A DNA stretch of 64,000 nt from Alkaliphilus peptidifermentans DSM 18978 (lineage in GTDB: Bacteria; Bacillota; Clostridia; Peptostreptococcales; Natronincolaceae), in assembly GCF_900101495.1 (NCBI RefSeq), contig NZ_FMUS01000012.1, forward strand, positions 61,793 to 125,792, in the 5' to 3' direction. Shown piece by piece: positions 27,140 to 35,260 of this stretch (positions are counted from its first letter, which is position 1; every line of letters begins with the position of its first letter). The position numbers and the translations under genes were made by a program. The notes under the pieces were generated by a model. That model worked only from the letters and a program-made list of their open reading frames with translations. It was not told the DNA's origin and searched no databases.

Positions 27140-27771
27140 GGCTTTGCTGCAATATATTTATATATTGTTTTGCCAAGATTCACAAATTTTTCTTCGTACT
27201 CAGTTAAAACGTTACTGATATTTGCTTCTTTATGTAAATCATAATATATATTCGATACGCTAAACCTACTAGTTCTAATCTCCTCCAGTGAAAATTCAAA
27301 TAAGTCCAAGCTATCTGTTTTAAAGTGTATCTCTCCACCTTGCTTTAATATTTGCCAGTATTTTTCCAAGAAATCACCATGGGTTAATCGTCGTTTCCCA
27401 TGTCTTTTTTTGGGCCAGGGATCGCTGAAATTTAAATATATTCTATCTATCTCTCCTGGGCCAAAAACTTCTATAATATCCTCTGCTTTAATATTAATTA
27501 TGCAAAGATTATTCAAATTACTATCTTCTATTTCTTTTGCCACTTTATATAATAGTTCCTTTGATTTTTCTATTCCAATGTAATTTATATCAGTATTATT
27601 TTTTGCTAATGTAACTAAAAATTTCCCTTTACCCATGCCAATTTCAATGTGTATTTTATTATCATTTTTGAAGAAACTCCTCCACTTGTTTATTTTATTA
27701 TAGTGATCATTTACGAAGTAAGAAGAATTCTTTAATAATTCCTCCACTCCTGGTATATTTCTAACCCGCAT
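27136..27771 (-). CDS. trmB: tRNA (guanine-N7-)-methyltransferase
   Basis: TrmB methylates G46 in tRNA using SAM. The 211 residues have the SAM-binding motif HIEIGMGKGKFLVTLA and the family signature LNFSDPWPKKRHGKRRL, followed by HFKTDSLDLFEFS. The ORF could start at a TTG five codons earlier, but GGAGG lies eight bases before the ATG at 27771. Confidence 0.96.
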   Translation of the reverse strand: MRVRNIPGVEELLKNSSYFVNDHYNKINKWRSFFKNDNKIHIEIGMGKGKFLVTLAKNNTDINYIGIEKSKELLYKVAKEIEDSNLNNLCIINIKAEDIIEVFGPGEIDRIYLNFSDPWPKKRHGKRRLTHGDFLEKYWQILKQGGEIHFKTDSLDLFEFSLEEIRTSRFSVSNIYYDLHKEANISNVLTEYEEKFVNLGKTIYKYIAAKP

Positions 27772-27859
27772 ATTAGATACCTCCAATTGTTTTTCGATTA
27801 TACTATATCATTTACCATAAACTTTTCCAATAAATTGTTTAATATTTAGTTGGTCATAT

Positions 27860-28543
27860 TTATAATATGCTGATCTTTCTAACACCTTTAATATTACTAA
27901 GTACCATCATTAATATATCCTTGTACTGTTGTTTATCTTTATAATTCTCACACATTTTTACCCTTAAATTTAAATAAGCTTTTTTACTGTCCTCTGCTTC
28001 CATTTCCAATGAAACATGTATTATTGAGATATTCTCCTTACCTAATGCCTCAGCAACTCTTCCTAACTGTCCTGGCACATTATCAATGGTCAATTGAATG
28101 GCTATAATACTTCTTCTATCTGGTATATAAATCTCAAGCTTAGAAAAAACCTTTAGGGCAATTAATACAATTAATGTTGTTATAATAGCTCCGGAATAAA
28201 AGCCAGCCCCCAAGGCTAAGCCTATTGAAGCAACAGCCCAAAGACTGGCGGCTGTAGTCAGCCCTTTAATCGTATTACCATCTTTAAGAATTGTACCAGC
28301 ACCTAAAAATCCAATTCCACTAATAACTTGAGCCCCTAGCCTAGCTGGATCTAAATTTGTAAAATGCTTGTAATTTTCGAATATAAATAGTGAAAGTAAC
28401 ATTATTAATGCTGCAGCAGTACAAACCAATATATGTGTCCTAAAGCCTGCAGCTCTCTTTATGCTTTCCCTCTCAATTCCTACTAGTCCACCAAGAAAAG
28501 TTGCCAAAATTAAGCGCAGAAAAATATCAGTATAGCTTAACAT
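27860..28543 (-). CDS. MgtC/SapB family membrane protein
   Basis: The MgtC family is linked to Mg limitation and membrane-potential control. The protein has four to five hydrophobic segments in residues 1-150, with the conserved LGGLVGIERE (about 15-24) and GFLGAGTILKDGNTIKGLTT motifs. Residues about 150-227 form a cytoplasmic ACT-like domain. The ORF extends 17 codons upstream to a GTG without a ribosome site, so I prefer the ATG at 28543 (227 residues). Confidence 0.88.
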   Translation of the reverse strand: MLSYTDIFLRLILATFLGGLVGIERESIKRAAGFRTHILVCTAAALIMLLSLFIFENYKHFTNLDPARLGAQVISGIGFLGAGTILKDGNTIKGLTTAASLWAVASIGLALGAGFYSGAIITTLIVLIALKVFSKLEIYIPDRRSIIAIQLTIDNVPGQLGRVAEALGKENISIIHVSLEMEAEDSKKAYLNLRVKMCENYKDKQQYKDILMMVLSNIKGVRKISIL

Positions 28544-28700
28544 TATAACTTCACCATCTCTCTTATTTCGTTTATAATTAATATATGTATCCACATAGTT
28601 TTTGCTAAATATACATGTAATAATATCTTAAAAAGTTTATTGTATTTAAGCTTTTTAATTTCACAATAATAAATATAATAACGACAGGAGGTTATCTTAA

Positions 28701-28979
28701 ATGGAATATATAAATACTGGATCTTTTCTTTTATGGGAATGGTTTAAAACACTTATCATATTTACCCTTATTGATATGTTTATTATTAAAAGAACAGTAA
28801 TTGAAATATTAAAAAATCACGATACCTACATATCATCCTTGGTGGTGGCTGCCTTTCTACTTATTATTAGAACTCATGAATTTACTGTTCCGTCCTTCTT
28901 AGGATGGGCATTTCTATCAATTTTAATTTATTTTGCTCTTCGAATAAGCTACACTTTATTTATGAAGGGCTATAAATAA
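28701..28979 (+). CDS. Small membrane protein of unknown function
   Basis: The 92-residue product has three hydrophobic stretches (about 14-32, 44-58 and 63-82) and ends in basic residues. AGGAGG precedes the ATG by seven bases, so the start is good. I do not recognise the family. It sits alone between mgtC and the c-di-AMP riboswitch. Confidence 0.6.
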   Translation: MEYINTGSFLLWEWFKTLIIFTLIDMFIIKRTVIEILKNHDTYISSLVVAAFLLIIRTHEFTVPSFLGWAFLSILIYFALRISYTLFMKGYK

Positions 28980-29079
28980 ATAACATTAAATATAGTTATG
29001 TTTTATTATTTATAAATCATTCCAAATATACCATAAATATAAAATTATAATTTGTCCCTTATATACTAAAAATATAATC

Positions 29080-29190
29080 AAGCCGAAAGTTTATAAAATA
29101 AACTGCGGGGGAACCATTCAAATATGGGGTGAATCGTTAAAACGTAGGCTATTCCCAAGCCGAACCCGACAGCTAACCTCGTAGGCTTTA
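29080..29190 (+). promoter_or_regulatory. ydaO/yuaA-type c-di-AMP riboswitch
   Basis: The conserved blocks of this class are present in order: GCGGGGGAACC, ATGGGGTGAATC, TAGGCTATTCCCAAGCCGAA, and CCCGACAGCTAACCTC. The ends pair as AAGCC/GGCTT (29080-29084 with 29184-29188). It ends only 13 bases before the start codon of a SleB-type hydrolase gene, and no separate terminator is visible. Control may therefore act on translation, or on a terminator I do not see. Confidence 0.92.
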
Positions 29191-29203
29191 GGGAGGGATA
29201 AAC

Positions 29204-29738
29204 ATGAAAAAAATGATAATCATGCTTATATTAGTTTGTAGCTTTGTGGTACCTGGTGTAATGGAGATTAATGCCTATAAAGAATATGGGTCAGATACTA
29301 TTGTGTATGAGGATACCATAAGTACCTTTATAACAGCAGATAATCTCAGGCACTAATCCTAACAATCAAAAAGCAAAAGATTATTCTGCTGAGGAAGTTT
29401 ATTATTTAGCTAAAATAATAAATGCTGAGGCAAGAGGAGAAGATTTTGAAGGGATGATCGCAATTGGTGCTGTTATTTTAAACAGGGTAGCTGATGAAAA
29501 TTTCCCCAACACTGTCGAAGGCGTTATTCTTCAGCCCAATCAATTTTGTTCTGTTAGAGATGGGCAATTCGATTTAGAACCCAATGAATCAGCATATGAA
29601 GCTGCTTATCAAGCTATATTGGGTGTAGATCCAACTAATGGTTCCTTGTTCTTCTATAACCCTGATATTGCTACTGCAGTTTGGAGCTTTCAAAGACCTA
29701 TAGAAGCTGTGATAGGTAATCATAGATTTACAAAGTAA
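29204..29738 (+). pseudogene. SleB-type cell wall hydrolase, frameshifted
   Basis: The reading frame from the ATG at 29204 (ribosome site GGGAGGG) encodes a signal peptide and linker, and stops at TAA 29354-29356 after 50 residues. The Hydrolase_2 (SleB) domain continues in the +1 frame to 29738: [14 protein letters not shown], then [15 protein letters not shown] and [11 protein letters not shown]. The +1 frame is closed by TAA at 29331-29333, so the shift lies between 29334 and 29356. Joined, the protein would have about 178 residues and act on peptidoglycan outside the cell. A sequencing error or a recent mutation are both possible. No slippery sequence is evident. Confidence 0.8.
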
Positions 29739-29747
29739 AAATAAAAA

Positions 29748-29780
29748 AACAACAACAGGTAATACTTACCTGTTGTTGTT
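29748..29780. terminator. Bidirectional terminator
   Basis: AACAACAACAGGTAA pairs perfectly (15 bp) with TTACCTGTTGTTGTT around a 3-nt loop. TTTTTATT follows on the plus strand and TTTTTTATTTTT on the minus strand. It serves the hydrolase gene and the convergent DUF881 gene. Confidence 0.9.
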
Positions 29781-29782
29781 TT

Positions 29783-30490
29783 TTATTCACTAATACTTTT
29801 TAAAAATTGCATTGGTTTCTCTCTAATAATTCCACGTATTTCAATTTCGTCACTAAAATCAGCCTTTGTTCTTATACCATCCGACATCATAGATTCAAAT
29901 AATAGTGTCCTATATTCAACATATCTTTTAAATGAATTTACATCTCCAATGGCTTTTACAACATAGGGAGGAGCAATTGAAGTACCATTAACCATAATGT
30001 GATTTCCCGCTTGGATAATTTCACTACGTGCCGTTATCCGAAAATCATTTACAGATATCACTTCTCCCCCAAAGGCTTTTAATTCATTAACAAGATTAAT
30101 TAAATATTTTCTGCTCTCTACTATTTCTGCTATGTTCTCCTCAACATCGCCCTCTATAGTAATAATAATTCCAGGTCCTGTAACGGGAGTATATCCTGCT
30201 AGTAATTTATACTGATTTACCTCTGTCCTTAATTTACTTAATGGAATACTTTCTGTTGCTCTTTCTTTTTCGTAGTCTTCGATTAGCTTAGATAATTCCT
30301 CTACTCTTTGTTTTATAACTTCATTTGCATCAGTTAAATTATTAATTTCTTGCACCTCAAAATCTCTATTAATTGGATAGTTAAAATCATCTTGATTTAG
30401 TGAAACCTCAGAATTCATCTGAATACCTACCATGGTTCCAAAAATTACAAAAAGCAATAATATAAATAATCCAAATATTTTACTTTTCAA
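29783..30490 (-). CDS. DUF881 family membrane-anchored protein
   Basis: The 235 residues begin with one transmembrane helix (about 4-22), a coiled-coil stretch (about 45-80, TDANEVIKQRVEELSKLIED) and a DUF881 domain (PVTGPGIIITIEGD, then GGEVISVNDFRITARSEI). DUF881 proteins in Firmicutes are often encoded near division or sporulation genes; their function is not settled. The start is TTG at 30490 behind AAGGAAGTGA. Confidence 0.88.
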   Translation of the reverse strand: MKSKIFGLFILLLFVIFGTMVGIQMNSEVSLNQDDFNYPINRDFEVQEINNLTDANEVIKQRVEELSKLIEDYEKERATESIPLSKLRTEVNQYKLLAGYTPVTGPGIIITIEGDVEENIAEIVESRKYLINLVNELKAFGGEVISVNDFRITARSEIIQAGNHIMVNGTSIAPPYVVKAIGDVNSFKRYVEYRTLLFESMMSDGIRTKADFSDEIEIRGIIREKPMQFLKSISE

Positions 30491-30569
30491 AACTTCACTT
30501 CCTTTATGCCATTAGTATCATTACTCTTATTGTATCATAGAATCAAACTATTTTTATAAGCAAAATTTT

Positions 30570-30591
30570 AGGAAGGTTGTAAGACCTTCCT
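30570..30591. repeat. Palindromic 22-bp direct repeat, left copy
   Basis: The sequence AGGAAGGTTGTAAGACCTTCCT forms an 8-bp stem with a 6-nt loop. An identical copy lies at 30742-30763, on the other side of the 122-bp element. Between this copy and the element is a partial, diverged repeat of the element's own end (AGATTGATACAAAGTCATC). Confidence 0.8.
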
Positions 30592-30618
30592 CAGATTGAT
30601 ACAAAGTCATCAAAATGC

Positions 30619-30740
30619 AGACTGATCAAAAAACCGCAGACTCGAGGCGCAAGAAAACCTAGCCACTGTAGCGTATACGTAATACGTAAAGGTGCTAGGT
30701 TTTCGAAGCAACGAAGAAGATGGTGATTTTTCATCGGTCT
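30619..30740 (+). repeat. 122-bp dispersed repeat element, copy 2
   Basis: It starts AGACTGAT and ends ATCGGTCT, with inner arms AACCTAGC / GCTAGGTT around GCGTATACGTAATACGTAAA. It aligns base for base with copies 1 and 3. It is followed after one base by the hairpin behind the SASP gene. Confidence 0.88.
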
Positions 30741-30741
30741 A

Positions 30742-30763
30742 AGGAAGGTTGTAAGACCTTCCT
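30742..30763 (-). terminator. Terminator-like hairpin after the SASP gene (right copy of 22-bp repeat)
   Basis: The 22-bp palindrome AGGAAGGTTGTAAGACCTTCCT lies 9 bases past the SASP stop codon. It lacks a U-run because the 122-bp element starts immediately behind it. Confidence 0.6.
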
Positions 30764-30772
30764 AATGCCTTT

Positions 30773-30949
30773 TTACGACCTCCCTAAATGTGTCAGTGAC
30801 TTTTCGGCTTCTTCAACCATCTTCTTAACCATGTTTCCTCCAACATATCCTGCCTTGGTTTCATTTTGCAAACCAAGTTCTTTAGCAATTTCCTGTTTAA
30901 ATGAAACTAGGGCTTGTCTTGCTTCTGGTACAATTGGTCTTTTAGTCAT
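30773..30949 (-). CDS. Small acid-soluble spore protein, alpha/beta type
   Basis: The 58-residue product carries the SASP signatures VPEARQALVSFKQEIAKELG and GYVGGNMVKKMVEEAE. These proteins coat DNA in the dormant spore and protect it from UV and heat; the germination protease cuts within the conserved region. A ribosome site AGGTGAT precedes the ATG. It is good evidence that the organism forms endospores. The copy is a little shorter than typical members, with a compressed middle segment. Confidence 0.93.
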   Translation of the reverse strand: MTKRPIVPEARQALVSFKQEIAKELGLQNETKAGYVGGNMVKKMVEEAEKSLTHLGRS

Positions 30950-31134
30950 AATTTATCACCTCATATTTATTATTACTAAGAATACTTGATTTATTACTAG
31001 CATATTTTTGATAGAGATTTTTTTTATTTTATGTTTTATGAATCAAAGATAGGGTATTTATTTGAAATAGGATAGTTTTACATTTTATTACAATTTTATC
31101 CTATCTACCATATTGTATAGGAGGAGATATTTGC

Positions 31135-31740
31135 ATGATTTCATTAAGCTTTATTCTACCAAGAAAAAGTCTCACTTTGGTAGAAAGTCAGATGACTTTA
31201 AACTATGCATTAAATCTATTAGAAACAGGTAATTTCTTATCATTACCTGTAGTTAAGGATAATAAATTTTGGGGAGTTATATCTAAAGAGAGAATACTTA
31301 GAAGGATGATGGAAACACCAGATGCTGAAATATTAGTAGAAGAGGTAACCCGTAAGGATATGCCCTGCCTCAGTCTTGCAAATGACTCAGAGGAGGCTGC
31401 GCTTCTATTAGCCAATACCAATATCCCCTTTATAGCCATAAATGATGATAATGGAGTTTTTTTAGGAATTATAACCCATAAGACTATTTTTAAGCATTAT
31501 GCTTCTATTTTAGGTATAAATAAAGGTCATAAGCTTGTCATAACCTCTTATGATATTAAAGGACGTTTAGCTCAACTTACGGATATCATTGCTAAAAAAA
31601 ATGGTAATATTTTAAGTTTAATAATAGATAATCCTAATGTCTCAACAAATGTTATTAAGATAGTTGTACGATTGGAATGTGAAAATCTTGAAGAAATAAC
31701 GACTGCCATTGAGTCGGCGGGTTTTTCAATAAGAAAATAA
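31135..31740 (+). CDS. CBS-pair protein with C-terminal ACT domain (AcuB-like)
   Basis: The 201-residue cytoplasmic protein has two CBS motifs (about 10-70 and 75-130; LSLPVVKDNKFWGVISKERI and IPFIAINDDNGVFLGIITHK) and an ACT-like domain (about 140-200; LVITSYDIKGRLAQLTDIIA). The order is that of AcuB-type proteins. It probably senses adenine nucleotides or an amino acid and regulates an unknown target. AGGAGGAG precedes the ATG. Confidence 0.85.
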   Translation: MISLSFILPRKSLTLVESQMTLNYALNLLETGNFLSLPVVKDNKFWGVISKERILRRMMETPDAEILVEEVTRKDMPCLSLANDSEEAALLLANTNIPFIAINDDNGVFLGIITHKTIFKHYASILGINKGHKLVITSYDIKGRLAQLTDIIAKKNGNILSLIIDNPNVSTNVIKIVVRLECENLEEITTAIESAGFSIRK

Positions 31741-31762
31741 TCAACTTGAGGTATTAATATGC

Positions 31763-31884
31763 AGACTGATCAAAAAGTCATAGATTCGAGGCACAAAAAA
31801 ACCTAGCGTACGTAGCGTATAAAGAAATACGTAAGGGCGCTAGATTTTTTTAGTAACGATGAAGATGGGGTTTTTCATCAGTCT
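31763..31884 (+). repeat. 122-bp dispersed repeat element, copy 3
   Basis: It starts AGACTGAT and ends ATCAGTCT (perfect terminal inverted repeat). The inner arms are CCTAGCG and CGCTAGA. It is the same length as the other two copies and ends one base before the hairpin at the trpS stop codon. Confidence 0.88.
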
Positions 31885-31885
31885 G

Positions 31886-31907
31886 AGGTGACAGAGTTCT
31901 GTCACCT
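31886..31907 (-). terminator. Terminator-like hairpin at the end of trpS
   Basis: AGGTGACAGA pairs perfectly with TCTGTCACCT around a 2-nt loop and overlaps the trpS stop codon. No U-run follows; the 122-bp element begins one base further on. Confidence 0.6.
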
Positions 31908-32901
31908 ATTTTGCTATTAAACCAAGCTTATTCCTAACATCCTTCATTGTTTCCTCTGCCATTTCAGTGGCCCTCTGGGCTCCCCTTTTATAAACAGTTG
32001 TAACATAATCAAGGTTATTCATATATTCTTCATATTTTATCTTAAAGGGCTTTAAGCTCTCCACAAGTAATTCAGCTAATTGTTTTTTAAGGGCTCCATA
32101 GCCTTTATCTTCAAACATCGCCTCAACTTCTTTAATTGAGTAATTTCCTAAAGTAGAATATATCGTAATGAGATTTTTAATACCAGCCTGATTATCTGAG
32201 TATATTACTTTATTTTCAGTATCTGTAACAGCTCTTTTTATTTTTTTAACAATATCGTCTTCTGAATCCATTAGGAATATTGTTCCATTAGTATTTTCAT
32301 CGGATTTAGACATTTTTTTGTCCGGCTCCTGTAGGCTCATTATTTTTGCTCCAACCTTTGGAATATAATGTTCTGGCACTGTGAAGGTTTCTCCATATGC
32401 AGAATTAAATCTGAGTGCTATATCTCTAGTTAACTCTAAGTGCTGCTTTTGATCCTCTCCAACAGGTACTATATTAGTCTGATACAATAATATATCGGCT
32501 GCTTGTAAAGCTGGATAGGTAAATAAACCAGCATTAATATTGTCCTTATTCTTTTCAGATTTTTCCTTAAACTGTGTCATTCTATTTAGTTCTCCTAAGT
32601 AGGTAAAACAATTTAATATCCAAGAAAGCTCAGCATGCTGAGGTACATTGGATTGAAAAAATATAATGTTTTTTTCAGGATCTAAGCCACAAGCTAGATA
32701 TTGTACTAAAAAAGAAAGACATGTATTGTTAAACTCTTCTGGATTATGCCTTATAGTTAGTGAATGCAGATCAACAATTGAATAAAGGCATTGGTAATCC
32801 ATTTCAAGAGCCTTCCAATTCTGTATTGCTCCGATATAGTTTCCTAATGTAAGACTTCCCGTAGGTTGAGCTCCACTAAAAATTATTTTTTCCTTTTCCA
32901 T
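31906..32901 (-). CDS. trpS: Tryptophanyl-tRNA synthetase
   Basis: This is a class I aminoacyl-tRNA synthetase of 331 residues. The HIGH-equivalent is in SGAQPTGSLTLGNYIGAI and the KMSKS motif is intact (PDKKMSKSDEN). GEDQKQHLELTRDIA is the tryptophan/adenylate site loop. It is preceded by a T-box leader, so its expression rises when uncharged tRNA-Trp accumulates. AGGAGGG precedes the ATG. Confidence 0.97.
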   Translation of the reverse strand: MEKEKIIFSGAQPTGSLTLGNYIGAIQNWKALEMDYQCLYSIVDLHSLTIRHNPEEFNNTCLSFLVQYLACGLDPEKNIIFFQSNVPQHAELSWILNCFTYLGELNRMTQFKEKSEKNKDNINAGLFTYPALQAADILLYQTNIVPVGEDQKQHLELTRDIALRFNSAYGETFTVPEHYIPKVGAKIMSLQEPDKKMSKSDENTNGTIFLMDSEDDIVKKIKRAVTDTENKVIYSDNQAGIKNLITIYSTLGNYSIKEVEAMFEDKGYGALKKQLAELLVESLKPFKIKYEEYMNNLDYVTTVYKRGAQRATEMAEETMKDVRNKLGLIAK

Positions 32902-32971
32902 ATTTTTCCCTCCTGTTTAATTGCATTCTATATTTTTTACTATCTTTTTTCTGTTACGATAATCAAAAATC

Positions 32972-33215
32972 AAAAAATCTCTTCATCTCTAAGGTTATTA
33001 GAGACGAAGAGAAGCTCTCCGCGGTACCACTCTAGCTTGTGTAAAACACCACTTACTGGTTGAAAATCAACCAATCCCTTTAACGGAGGATAGCCGTCAT
33101 GACCTACTAATATTCAGCCTGCACTCATAAGCCCATTCAAAACAAGGTTTTGCATCGATCTTTCACCATCATCGATTCGCTTAAGCATACCATCTGTTTT
33201 TACTTACCTTAATCA
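32972..33215 (-). promoter_or_regulatory. T-box leader of trpS
   Basis: On the minus strand the T-box core AGAGTGGTACCGCGGAGAG (around 33013-33033) is followed by a terminator CTCTTCGTCTCT/AGAGATGAAGAG (32979-33011) and TTTTTTG. The upstream part (to about 33215) contains the GGTGAAAGATCGATG stem I segment. I cannot place the UGG specifier codon with certainty. The rest of the gap to 33520 shows no credible gene. Confidence 0.93.
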
Positions 33216-33520
33216 TCGTTTTTTATTTTGAATTATAACTGATATTTATAACTATGTCAATAAATAGAAATATTTATGTCTTTAATGTTTACTTATAGAG
33301 CTAAATACATACATTTTTTATTTATTTTAGCTTTTATTATAGAAATTGTCCAAATTTATTTCACTGATATTTTCAATGTTTTACTCGAAGAATCATATAA
33401 TAATTCAGAATACCTCAATACTTTTACACTGAGGAGTAACTTTTTTAGTAATATGATTAACATGTTACTTCTTTGGTAGAAATATTATATTAACAGATAT
33501 CATTGTAAAGGAGTGATCCA

Positions 33521-35260
33521 ATGATTGACGAATTAACTATTTTGGTTGGTGGGATTCAAGGTGAGGGTATTATAAGCATAGGAATAAACCTTATGAAGGT
33601 ATTGTCATCTTTAGGATATTATACCTATGGGCAAAGGACCTTCTCTTCAAGAATAAAGGGTGGAAACACCACAATGATTATTCATGTTAGTTTAGAAAAA
33701 ACAATGGCTATCCCGGATACTATTGATATGATGCTAGTACTTGATGAAGAAACCCTTAAAGATAATTATCATAGATTAGATAATAATGGATTGATATTAT
33801 ATGACAATATCCTTTCTTTAAAATCTACTCTGCCAGAAAAAGCAACAGCTATTCCTCTCCCTGTATCAAAAATTTCAAAAGAAGAGGGCTCAGCATTAAT
33901 GAAAAGCACATGTAGTTTAGGATTCATATGCAGAATGCTGGATATAAATCAGAAGCATGTGTCAAGTATACTTATAAAAAGATTTCATAAGAAAGGCAAA
34001 AAAATCATCAATCAAAACTTGCAGATATTAGAAAGGGTGTTTACATATGATAAGGAAACCATAGATCAATATATAAAACATTTAAACATACCTATGAAAG
34101 AATTAAATCGTCCTTTGATGATTGGTAATGACAGTATTGCATTTGGTGCTTTAATGGCTGGATGCCGATTCGTCTCCTCTTATCCTATTACTCCCGCGTC
34201 AGAAATAATGGAGTACTTAGGTAAATGTCTACCTAGTTATGGTGGTTTGATGCTACAGGTTGAGGATGAAATCGCAGCTGTCAATATGACTATTGGAGCC
34301 TCCTTTGCAGGAGTTCGTAGCATAACGGCAACATCAGGCCCTGGTTTGTCTCTAATGCTAGAGGGTATTGGTCTTGCAGGCATGACAGAAACGCCTCTTG
34401 TAGTAGTTAATTCTCAAAGAGTTGGTCCAAGTACAGGTCTACCAACCAAGCATGAGCAAAGTGATTTGTTTACCCTATATTATGGAGGTCATGGAGAATT
34501 TCCACTTATTATTTTATCTCCCTCTACTATAGAAGATTGTTTTCATTCAACCATTAGGGCATTTAATCTAGCTGAGAAGTTTCAATGCCCTGTTATACTT
34601 CTTTTGGATTTAACTCTGTCATTATCACCGCAAACTATCGATGAATTCTCTTATGAGGATATAGTTTTGAACAGAGGTAAATTAGTTGAGGAGTCCGATT
34701 TAAGGCAGGAGGCAGAAGGTGTAAAACCTTATCTTTTAACGGAGGATGGTATATCCCCTCGCATACTTCCAGGGGTTTTAAATGGTCATCATCATATAAC
34801 AGGCTTAGAACATAATGAGTTTGGTCTTCCAACTGATAATCCACTAAACCGAAGATTAATGATGGAAAAGCGAATGCAAAAGCTACAGCCTTTATTGGAG
34901 GAAGATGAAATAGTCATAAGAATGAATAATAAAAAGAACATTCTATTTTTAACCTTCGGATCTCCATACGGTATTCTTGAAAGGGCAGTTGCGGTAACCG
35001 GAAGTACTGTAGATTATGGTTATATAAAAATGATAAAGCCTCTACCTAAAAAGCAATTAATCCAAATAATTAAAGATTATGACCTTTTAGTTATTGTTGA
35101 AAATAATTATTCTCAACAGCTGGCCACAATAATAAAAGCAGAGATAGGAAACCACAATAAAATTAAGTCCATTTCAAAATATGATGGGACTCCCTTTACA
35201 GTTTCAGAAATTATAGATGGAATAGAGGTGTTAATTAATGAAAAGTATGAAGGATTATAG
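33521..35260 (+). CDS. 2-oxoacid:ferredoxin oxidoreductase, fused gamma-alpha subunit
   Basis: The enzyme oxidises a 2-oxoacid (2-oxoglutarate or a branched-chain/aryl keto acid) to acyl-CoA with ferredoxin. Residues 1-180 form the gamma domain (GGIQGEGIISIGINL). Residues 195-579 form the alpha subunit (GNDSIAFGALMAGCRFVSSYPITPASEIMEYL, cited in part: SYPITPASE) with TATSGPGLSLMLEGIGLAGM. This KorA-type gamma-alpha fusion is usual in anaerobes. The ATG follows AAGGAGTG; the beta gene overlaps its end. Confidence 0.92.
   Translation: MIDELTILVGGIQGEGIISIGINLMKVLSSLGYYTYGQRTFSSRIKGGNTTMIIHVSLEKTMAIPDTIDMMLVLDEETLKDNYHRLDNNGLILYDNILSLKSTLPEKATAIPLPVSKISKEEGSALMKSTCSLGFICRMLDINQKHVSSILIKRFHKKGKKIINQNLQILERVFTYDKETIDQYIKHLNIPMKELNRPLMIGNDSIAFGALMAGCRFVSSYPITPASEIMEYLGKCLPSYGGLMLQVEDEIAAVNMTIGASFAGVRSITATSGPGLSLMLEGIGLAGMTETPLVVVNSQRVGPSTGLPTKHEQSDLFTLYYGGHGEFPLIILSPSTIEDCFHSTIRAFNLAEKFQCPVILLLDLTLSLSPQTIDEFSYEDIVLNRGKLVEESDLRQEAEGVKPYLLTEDGISPRILPGVLNGHHHITGLEHNEFGLPTDNPLNRRLMMEKRMQKLQPLLEEDEIVIRMNNKKNILFLTFGSPYGILERAVAVTGSTVDYGYIKMIKPLPKKQLIQIIKDYDLLVIVENNYSQQLATIIKAEIGNHNKIKSISKYDGTPFTVSEIIDGIEVLINEKYEGL

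Noticed and set aside
29334..29356. Programmed frameshift in the SleB-type gene
   Set aside because: There is no slippery run, internal ribosome-like sequence or downstream structure here. I therefore report a broken gene or sequence error as more likely.
33276..33479. 67-codon plus-strand ORF between the T-box and korA
   Set aside because: It has no ribosome site, low-complexity hydrophobic content and lies in AT-rich spacer DNA.
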